From contig JAVBRU010000036.1 in the NCBI GenBank assembly GCA_031547595.1, positions 1-10,139 on the forward strand: a stretch of DNA of 10,139 nt, given 5' to 3'. Positions within the stretch are counted from its first letter, which is position 1; each line of letters opens with the position of its first letter. A program made the translations under genes and the position numbers. Source of the DNA: JAVBRU01 sp031547595 (GTDB lineage: Bacteria; Bacillota; Clostridia; Christensenellales; Aristaeellaceae). A model generated the notes under the pieces. It was not told the origin of the DNA. It did no database searches and saw nothing but the letters and a program-made list of their open reading frames with translations. Of the stretch, positions 5,834-10,139 are shown piece by piece.

Positions 5834-6023
5834 AGTATGGAGCATGCACGCAGGAAAATATGTACAGGAAGCGGGAACTGCATAAAGTCAGCCCTAAAGG
5901 AAAGTGCGACACGCCCGGATGCGTTGACATTTAAAAATTTTGTAAGGCATGGTTTACCAGCGTTTGCGGCTAAAAAAGATGAAAAAAACATCAAAAAGTA
6001 ATGATTTAGAGGGCAAAAAACCC
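5834..6023. other. Gene-free spacer between accessory genes and the S10 operon
   Basis: Together with the S10 leader this makes 478 bases without a convincing gene. The stretch is A-rich towards its right end. A TTGACA near 5924 has no -10 element at a suitable distance. No tRNA, repeat or structured element was seen in it. An open frame crossing the terminator (5750-6001) has no ribosome binding site and a low-complexity Lys-rich sequence. Confidence 0.6.
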
Positions 6024-6052
6024 TTGCAATTGTCTAACGGCTCGTGTATAAT
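6024..6052 (+). promoter_or_regulatory. Promoter of the S10 ribosomal protein operon
   Basis: TTGCAA (6024-6029) is followed after 17 nt by a consensus TATAAT (6047-6052). Transcription should begin near 6059, giving an untranslated leader of about 220 nt before rpsJ. No elongation factor gene lies upstream, so the operon seems to start here. Confidence 0.85.
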
Positions 6053-6058
6053 TGGCAT

Positions 6059-6277
6059 GTTGTCTGTTTATGGGATGAAGCGGTAGGTTGCCGTTCCGGC
6101 CAAGGACGGGTAATTATCGTGGACCAGCCCAAACGAGATTTGGGTGACGGACTCACCCCAGCCAAAGGCGGGGGAAGGCTCCGGGCCACAGCAGGGCACC
6201 GTTGCTGCCTGCGAAGCATAGCGGCCTGCAAAAGGACTCTCACCGGAGACCGCGAGTACGATTAAGGAGGAAAAACC
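6059..6277 (+). promoter_or_regulatory. Structured 5' leader of the S10 operon, candidate autoregulatory RNA
   Basis: The leader is GC-rich and full of short helices: 6091-6097 with 6104-6109 (one bulge), 6128-6133 with 6139-6144 (CCCAAA/TTTGGG), 6142-6147 with 6153-6158 (GGGTGA/TCACCC), 6191-6198 with 6206-6212 (one bulge), and 6236-6239 with 6254-6257. The second and third helices share GGG at 6142-6144 and cannot form together. There is no T-tracted terminator, so any control would more likely act on translation, or by a protein-dependent pause, than by simple attenuation. In gamma-proteobacteria L4 represses the S10 operon through its leader. Whether this RNA binds L4 or another protein is an inference, and I do not match it to a named leader family. 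The rpsJ ribosome binding site is AAGGAGG at 6264-6270. Confidence 0.55.
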
Positions 6278-6586
6278 ATGGCCAACCAGAAGATCCGCAT
6301 CAAGCTCAAGGCGTATGAGCACAACCTCATCGACCAATCCGCCGAGCGCATTGTGGAAACCGCCAAGCGCACCGGCGCGCGCGTATCGGGCCCCATTCCG
6401 CTTCCTACCGAGAAGGAAATCATCACCATTCTCCGCGCGCCTCACAAATACAAGGACAGCCGCGAGCAGTTTGAACGCCGCACGCACAAGCGTCTGATCG
6501 ACATCCACAACCCCAACCCCCGCACTGTTGATGCCATGATGAAGCTGGATCTGCCGGCGGGCGTCGAAATCGAAATCAAACTGTAA
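6278..6586 (+). CDS. rpsJ: 30S ribosomal protein S10
   Basis: S10 is a 3'-major-domain protein of the small subunit and doubles as NusE, the NusB partner in transcription antitermination. The 102-residue product has the usual length and signatures: KIRIKLKAYEHNLIDQSAER at the N-terminus, GPIPLPTEKEIITILRAPHK in the loop that reaches into the 30S head, and EQFERRTHKRLIDI. It is the first gene of the operon, with AAGGAGG 7 nt before the ATG. The rplC gene follows 20 nt after the stop. Confidence 0.98.
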   Translation: MANQKIRIKLKAYEHNLIDQSAERIVETAKRTGARVSGPIPLPTEKEIITILRAPHKYKDSREQFERRTHKRLIDIHNPNPRTVDAMMKLDLPAGVEIEIKL

Positions 6587-6606
6587 GGGCAGGAGGACAT
6601 ACCGTA

Positions 6607-7248
6607 ATGAAAAAAGCAATTATCGGCAAAAAACTGGGCATGACCCAGATTTTCCTGCCCGACGGTCGTCTGATTCCCGTCACCGTCATCCAGGCAGGCC
6701 CCTGCACCGTGGTGCAGAAGAAGACCCTTGAAAACGACGGCTACGAAGCCGTGCAGTTCGGCTTTGACGCTGTTCCCCAGAACCGCGTGAAGAAGCTGGT
6801 CAACAAGCCCGACGCGGGCCACTTCAAGAAAGCTGGCGTTGCGCCCATGCGCCGCCTGCGCGAGTTCCGCCTGGACGACTGCGCCGCTTACGAAATCGGC
6901 CAGGTCATCAAGGCCGATGTCTTTGCCGAAGGCGACATCATCGACGTGACCGGCACCACCAAGGGCCGCGGCTTCAACGGCGCGATCTACCGCTGGAACC
7001 AGCACACCGGCCCCATGGCGCACGGCTCCAAGTATCACCGCGGCCTGGGTTCCATGAGCGCAAACTCCGATCCCTCCCGCGTGTTCAAAAACAAGCACAT
7101 GCCCGGCCATTATGGCGTGGAGCGCGTAACGATTCAGAAGCTGACTGTTGCGCGTGTGGATGCAGAACGCAGCCTGCTGTTGGTACACGGCGCTGTGCCC
7201 GGCCCCAAGGAAGGGCTGCTGCTGATCCGCAATACGTGCAAGGCTTAA
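6607..7248 (+). CDS. rplC: 50S ribosomal protein L3
   Basis: L3 binds 23S rRNA early in 50S assembly, and its extended loop approaches the peptidyl transferase centre. The 213-residue product begins KKAIIGKKLGMTQIFLPDGR and carries the loop signature GTTKGRGFNGAIYRW followed by GPMAHGSKYHRGLGSM and DPSRVFKNKHMPGHYG. In the loop, many L3 proteins read RHGFSRGPM-like residues where this one reads RWNQHTGPM; I think this is a lineage variant and not damage. GGAGG lies 10 nt before the ATG. The stop is 22 nt from rplD. Confidence 0.98.
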   Translation: MKKAIIGKKLGMTQIFLPDGRLIPVTVIQAGPCTVVQKKTLENDGYEAVQFGFDAVPQNRVKKLVNKPDAGHFKKAGVAPMRRLREFRLDDCAAYEIGQVIKADVFAEGDIIDVTGTTKGRGFNGAIYRWNQHTGPMAHGSKYHRGLGSMSANSDPSRVFKNKHMPGHYGVERVTIQKLTVARVDAERSLLLVHGAVPGPKEGLLLIRNTCKA

Positions 7249-7270
7249 TTCTGAAGGAGGAACAGTAAAC

Positions 7271-7894
7271 ATGTCAAGCATTCAAGTTGTAGACATGCAG
7301 GGCAAAGCCGTTGGCACAATGGAGCTTAGCGACGAAATCTTCGCCGTTGAGGTCAATGCCGCCGCGATGCACCTGGTTGTCCGCTCTTATTTGGCCAATC
7401 AGCGCCAGGGCACGCAAAGCGCCCTGACCCGCAGCATGGTGCGCGGTGGTGGCCGCAAGATCTACCGCCAAAAGGGCACCGGCAACGCACGCCATCATGG
7501 CAACCGTGCTCCCCAGTTCCGTCACGGCGGCGTGGTGTTCGCGCCCCAGCCCCGCGACTATGTGATCAAGGTGCCCAAGAAGGTTCGCCGCCTGGCGATG
7601 AAGAGCGCCCTGACCAGCAAGTTCGCCGCCGGCGAAATCATCGTGGTGGATAACATCCAGCTGGCCGAAGCCAAGACCAAGTTCATGGCCAAGATGCTCA
7701 AGGATCTGGGCGTAGAGAAGAAAGCGCTGATGATTGTCCAGCAGGGCAACACCAACGTCATCCGCGCCTCCAAGAACATCCCCACCCTCAAGGACGCTTA
7801 CGTGAACACCATCAACGTGTATGATCTGCTCAACGCCGATAAAATCATCGTCGCCAAAGCCGCCATGCAAAACCTTCAGGAGGTGTACGCATGA
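7271..7894 (+). CDS. rplD: 50S ribosomal protein L4
   Basis: L4 is a 50S assembly protein whose long loop lines the exit-tunnel constriction. In gamma-proteobacteria it also represses its own S10 operon. The 207-residue product shows VRGGGRKIYRQKGTGNARHH, then the tunnel-loop region (APQFRHGGVVFAP) and PRDYVIKVPKKVRRLAMKSA; the C-terminal half has the usual alternating fold ending in LLNADKIIVAK. The loop has HHGNRAPQFRHGG where many bacteria have Gly/Ser-rich residues, a possible lineage variant near the macrolide site. AAGGAGG at 7254-7260 precedes the ATG by 10 nt. The stop codon overlaps the rplW start (ATGA), indicating translational coupling. Confidence 0.97.
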   Translation: MSSIQVVDMQGKAVGTMELSDEIFAVEVNAAAMHLVVRSYLANQRQGTQSALTRSMVRGGGRKIYRQKGTGNARHHGNRAPQFRHGGVVFAPQPRDYVIKVPKKVRRLAMKSALTSKFAAGEIIVVDNIQLAEAKTKFMAKMLKDLGVEKKALMIVQQGNTNVIRASKNIPTLKDAYVNTINVYDLLNADKIIVAKAAMQNLQEVYA

Positions 7895-8184
7895 AAAACC
7901 CTCATGACATCATCCTGCGTCCCGTCCTGACTGAAAAGGGTTATGACGGCATCGCGGACAAGCGCTATGTGTTCGAAGTAGCCATCAGCGCCAACAAGAC
8001 CGAGATCAAGCAGGCGCTGGAAGCCGTGTTCCCCATCAAGGTGGCACGCGTCAACACGCTTCGCACGCTGGGCAAGATCAAGCGCCAGGGCAACCACGCT
8101 GGCCGCACCCCTGAAATCAAAAAAGCCTACGTCACATTGACCGAAAATTCCAAGCCCATCGAGTTCTTCGAGGGCATGGTGTAA
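7891..8184 (+). CDS. rplW: 50S ribosomal protein L23
   Basis: L23 sits at the mouth of the exit tunnel and docks trigger factor and SRP. The 97-residue product has the family's opening HDIILRPVLTEKGYD, the YVFEVAISANKTEIKQALEA helix region and the KVARVNTLRTLGKIKRQG arm that contacts 23S rRNA, ending in KKAYVTLTENSKPIEFFEG. Length is normal. Its ATG overlaps the rplD stop by 4 nt, and AGGAGG lies at 7878-7883 inside rplD. The rplB gene begins 15 nt after the stop. Confidence 0.97.
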   Translation: MKNPHDIILRPVLTEKGYDGIADKRYVFEVAISANKTEIKQALEAVFPIKVARVNTLRTLGKIKRQGNHAGRTPEIKKAYVTLTENSKPIEFFEGMV

Positions 8185-8199
8185 GGGAGGATATAGAGC

Positions 8200-9033
8200 A
8201 TGGCTATTCGCGTTTATAAGCCGACTTCGTCCGCCCGCCGCTTCATGTCGGTGCTGACGTTTGAAGAAATCACCAAGAAGGCTCCGGAAAAATCCTTGAC
8301 CGAAGTGCTCAAGAAGCACGCCGGCCGTAACAAGCAGGGCAAGATCACTGTTCGCCACCAGGGCGGCGGCAACAAGGTCAAGTACCGCATCATCGATTTC
8401 AAACGCAACAAGCTGGATGTTCCCGCCAAGGTTGCCGCGATCGAGTACGACCCCAACCGCTCCGCGTTTATCGCGCTGCTCAACTACGCCGATGGCGAAA
8501 AGCGCTACATCCTGGCCCCCCAGGACCTCAAAGTGGGCGACAAAGTGATGGCCGGCGCACATGCCGACATCAAGCCCGGCAACGCGCTGCCCATGGCCAA
8601 TATCCCGGTTGGCACCTTGATCCACAACCTGGAGATCAAGCCCGGCCGCGGCGGCCAGCTGGTCCGCTCCGCCGGCACCTATGCCCAGCTGATGGGCAAG
8701 GAAGGCAGCTACGCCCAGGTGCGTATGCCCTCGGGCGAATACCGCAAGATTCCCATGAACGCCATGGCTACCATCGGCACCGTGGGCAACAGCGACCACA
8801 GCAACATCCGTCTGGGCAAGGCTGGCCGTGTGCGCCATATGGGCATCCGTCCTTCCGTCCGCGGCGTTGTCATGAACCCCTGTGATCACCCGCACGGCGG
8901 CGGCGAAGGCAAATCCCCCGTGGGTATGCCCGCACCTGTCACCCCGTGGGGCAAGCCCGCGCTGGGCCTGAAGACCCGCAAGCACAAGAAGTATTCCAAC
9001 GACTTGATCGTCAAGCGTGCGAGCAAGAAGTAA
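8200..9033 (+). CDS. rplB: 50S ribosomal protein L2
   Basis: L2 is needed for subunit joining and lies next to the peptidyl transferase centre. The 277-residue product is full length: MAIRVYKPTSSARRFMSVL at the start, VRHQGGGNKVKYRIIDFKRN (51-70) and GDKVMAGAHADIKPGNALP (113-131) in the OB-like domain, then the C-terminal NPCDHPHGGGEGKSP (227-240 region) and TPWGKPALGLKTRKHKKYSN. The His-rich DHPHGGG contains the histidine equivalent to E. coli His229, implicated in peptidyl transfer. GGGAGG at 8185-8190 precedes the ATG by 9 nt. The rpsS gene starts 30 nt after the stop. Confidence 0.98.
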   Translation: MAIRVYKPTSSARRFMSVLTFEEITKKAPEKSLTEVLKKHAGRNKQGKITVRHQGGGNKVKYRIIDFKRNKLDVPAKVAAIEYDPNRSAFIALLNYADGEKRYILAPQDLKVGDKVMAGAHADIKPGNALPMANIPVGTLIHNLEIKPGRGGQLVRSAGTYAQLMGKEGSYAQVRMPSGEYRKIPMNAMATIGTVGNSDHSNIRLGKAGRVRHMGIRPSVRGVVMNPCDHPHGGGEGKSPVGMPAPVTPWGKPALGLKTRKHKKYSNDLIVKRASKK

Positions 9034-9063
9034 GCCCAGAGCATTAGGAAGGAGGTTCACCTC

Positions 9064-9342
9064 ATGAGCCGTTCAGTGAAAAAGGGTCCCTTTGTACAAG
9101 AAGCGCTCTATAAGCGCATTGATGCAATGAACAAGACGGGCAGCAAGTCTGTGCTCAAGACTTGGAGCCGCGCCTCCACCATATTCCCCGAGTTCATCGG
9201 CCACACCATCGCGGTGCACGACGGCCGCAAGCATGTGCCGGTGTATGTCACCGAAGACATGGTAGGCCACAAATTGGGCGAATTTGCCCCCACCCGCACA
9301 TTCCGCGGGCACGCGGGCGAAAAAGCCTCTGGCCGCAAATAA
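9064..9342 (+). CDS. rpsS: 30S ribosomal protein S19
   Basis: S19 lies in the 30S head, where it works with S13 next to the tRNA sites. The 92-residue product has the standard signatures: SRSVKKGPFV at the N-terminus, KTWSRASTIFPEFIGHTIAV in the middle, and GHKLGEFAPTRTFRGHAGEK at the C-terminus. Length is typical. A strong AAGGAGGT at 9049-9056 precedes the ATG by 7 nt. The rplV gene follows 17 nt after the stop. Confidence 0.98.
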   Translation: MSRSVKKGPFVQEALYKRIDAMNKTGSKSVLKTWSRASTIFPEFIGHTIAVHDGRKHVPVYVTEDMVGHKLGEFAPTRTFRGHAGEKASGRK

Positions 9343-9359
9343 GGGAAGGAGAGAAAAGT

Positions 9360-9746
9360 ATGGCAACGAATACCCGTGAAAAGGGAGCCGCCCGCGCCGA
9401 AAGCCGCGACAAGCGCCCCCAGGCTCACGCCAAGCATATCCGTCTTTCTTCCCGCAAGGCCAAGATCGTTCTCGATCTGATCCGCGGCAAGAATGTCGAT
9501 CAGGCGCTCGCCATTTTGCAGTTTACCCCCAAGGCGGCTTCGCCCGTTATCGCCAAGGTGCTCAACAGCGCCATCGCCAACGGCGTGAACAACCAGGACT
9601 TGGACCGTTCCACCCTGTACGTTGCGGAATGCTATGCCAACCCCGGTCCCACCCTCAAGCGCTTTGTGGCGCGCAGCCGCGGCAGCGCTTCTCCTATGCT
9701 CAAACGCACCTGCCATATCAGCGTGGTGCTCGACCAAAAGAAGTAA
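9360..9746 (+). CDS. rplV: 50S ribosomal protein L22
   Basis: L22 binds all domains of 23S rRNA, and its beta-hairpin lines the exit tunnel opposite L4. The 128-residue product contains AKHIRLSSRKAKIVLDLIRG (23-42), ALAILQFTPKAASPVIAKVL, LNSAIANGVNN and the hairpin region PTLKRFVARSRGSASPMLKR, ending in CHISVVL. The start at 9360 is chosen because AAGGAG (9346-9351) lies 8 nt upstream and 17 nt beyond the rpsS stop; the frame continues open upstream into rpsS, but that part is a shadow. About 18 extra basic N-terminal residues (MATNTREKGAARAESRDK) precede the usual start of the fold, which I take to be a clostridial extension. Confidence 0.97.
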   Translation: MATNTREKGAARAESRDKRPQAHAKHIRLSSRKAKIVLDLIRGKNVDQALAILQFTPKAASPVIAKVLNSAIANGVNNQDLDRSTLYVAECYANPGPTLKRFVARSRGSASPMLKRTCHISVVLDQKK

Positions 9747-9759
9747 GAGGAGGATCATC

Positions 9760-10139
9760 ATGGGCCAGAAAGTTAATCCGCACGGCGCGCGCGTGGGCGT
9801 AATCTTCGACTGGAGCACCCGCTGGTACGCCAATAAAAAGGATTTCCCCAAGCAGCTGAAGGAAGACTTCAAACTGCGTGAAATGCTGAAAGAAAAATTC
9901 TACTCTACCGGCATCAGCCGCATCGATATCGAGCGCAGCGCCAGCCGCATGACGGTGAACATCTTCACCGGCAAGCCCGGCATGATTATCGGCCGCGGCG
10001 GCGCAGGCATCGAAACGCTGAACAAGGAAATCACCGAATGCGTGGGCCATCAGGTGAACGTTAACGTGCTGGAAGTCAAATCCCCGGAAACCGACGCCCA
10101 GCTCGTCGCCGAAAACATTGCCCAGCAGTTGGAGAAGCG
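9760..10139 (+). CDS. rpsC: 30S ribosomal protein S3, N-terminal part (runs off right edge)
   Basis: S3 sits at the mRNA entry site of the 30S subunit and helps with helicase activity and initiation. The first 126 residues are present: GQKVNPHGARVGVIFDWSTR at the N-terminus, then a type II KH domain with GKPGMIIGRGGAGIETL, the GRGG being the RNA-binding GxxG loop, and VKSPETDAQLVAENIAQQLE. The C-terminal domain lies beyond the window. AGAGGAGG (9746-9753) precedes the ATG by 6 nt, 13 nt after the rplV stop. The order matches the standard S10 operon, in which rplP and rpmC would come next. Confidence 0.98.
   Translation, partial: MGQKVNPHGARVGVIFDWSTRWYANKKDFPKQLKEDFKLREMLKEKFYSTGISRIDIERSASRMTVNIFTGKPGMIIGRGGAGIETLNKEITECVGHQVNVNVLEVKSPETDAQLVAENIAQQLEK

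Noticed and set aside
5750..6001. 83-codon open frame overlapping the cysteine-rich gene and its terminator
   Set aside because: It reads through a strong intrinsic terminator, lacks a ribosome binding site and is low-complexity and Lys-rich.
6057..6086. Possible 9-residue leader peptide (ATG at 6057, stop TAG) in the S10 leader
   Set aside because: The ATG falls at or before the predicted transcription start and has no ribosome binding site.
6168..6215. Resemblance of the S10 leader to the 5' conserved part of RNase P RNA (GGAAGGCTCCGGGCC)
   Set aside because: The leader is far too short and lacks the other conserved RNase P regions, so the similarity is probably chance.
6442..7281. 279-codon open frame antisense to rpsJ/rplC
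   Set aside because: It is a composition shadow of two certain ribosomal genes and gives no recognisable protein.
7876..9060. Long open frame (394 codons) antisense to rplW and rplB
   Set aside because: It is opposite highly conserved ribosomal protein genes, repeats Gly/Ala/His-rich composition typical of antisense shadows in GC-rich DNA, and has no convincing ribosome binding site.

Overview
The window looks like a chromosomal segment of a moderately GC-rich member of the Firmicutes, class Clostridia. The reasons are strong AGGAGG-type ribosome binding sites before nearly every gene, sigma-A type promoters, ribosomal proteins with clostridial-style sequences (for example L22 with an N-terminal extension and L2 with its NPCDHPHGGGEG motif), a C_GCAxxG_C_C family protein and a barnase/barstar pair. 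The exact genus cannot be fixed from the sequence alone.

Layout. Bases 1-2408 (minus strand) hold a methyl-accepting chemotaxis receptor followed 2 nt later by the start of cheA, which runs off the left edge; a good promoter lies upstream of the receptor. Facing away from it is a monocistronic sugar-phosphate isomerase/epimerase-type TIM-barrel gene (2584-3393, plus) with its own promoter and a perfect intrinsic terminator (3486-3519). Bases 5172-3522 (minus) form a compact four-gene operon: a C_GCAxxG_C_C family protein starting at TTG, a barnase-type ribonuclease with a lipoprotein signal peptide, a barstar-type inhibitor and an unrecognised 120-residue protein. Bases 5213-5799 hold a divergent pair: a small Cro/CI-type regulator (minus) and a 68-residue cysteine-rich protein (plus), each followed by a hairpin terminator, with an inverted repeat between them. 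A gene-free stretch (5834-6023) leads to the S10 operon promoter (6024-6052), a roughly 220-nt structured leader, and then rpsJ-rplC-rplD-rplW-rplB-rpsS-rplV-rpsC in the standard order, with rpsC cut by the right edge.

How the parts work together. The ribosomal half is ordinary housekeeping; its notable part is the leader, with two mutually exclusive hairpins that could support feedback control. The left half is accessory: signalling (MCP-CheA), sugar metabolism, and an RNase/inhibitor module. The RNase keeps every barnase catalytic residue in an ungapped alignment. It differs from barnase at Arg59, and the partner positions on barstar (Trp38 and Glu76) are changed as well, which suggests a re-specialised toxin-inhibitor interface. 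No mobile element, CRISPR array, tRNA or rRNA was seen.
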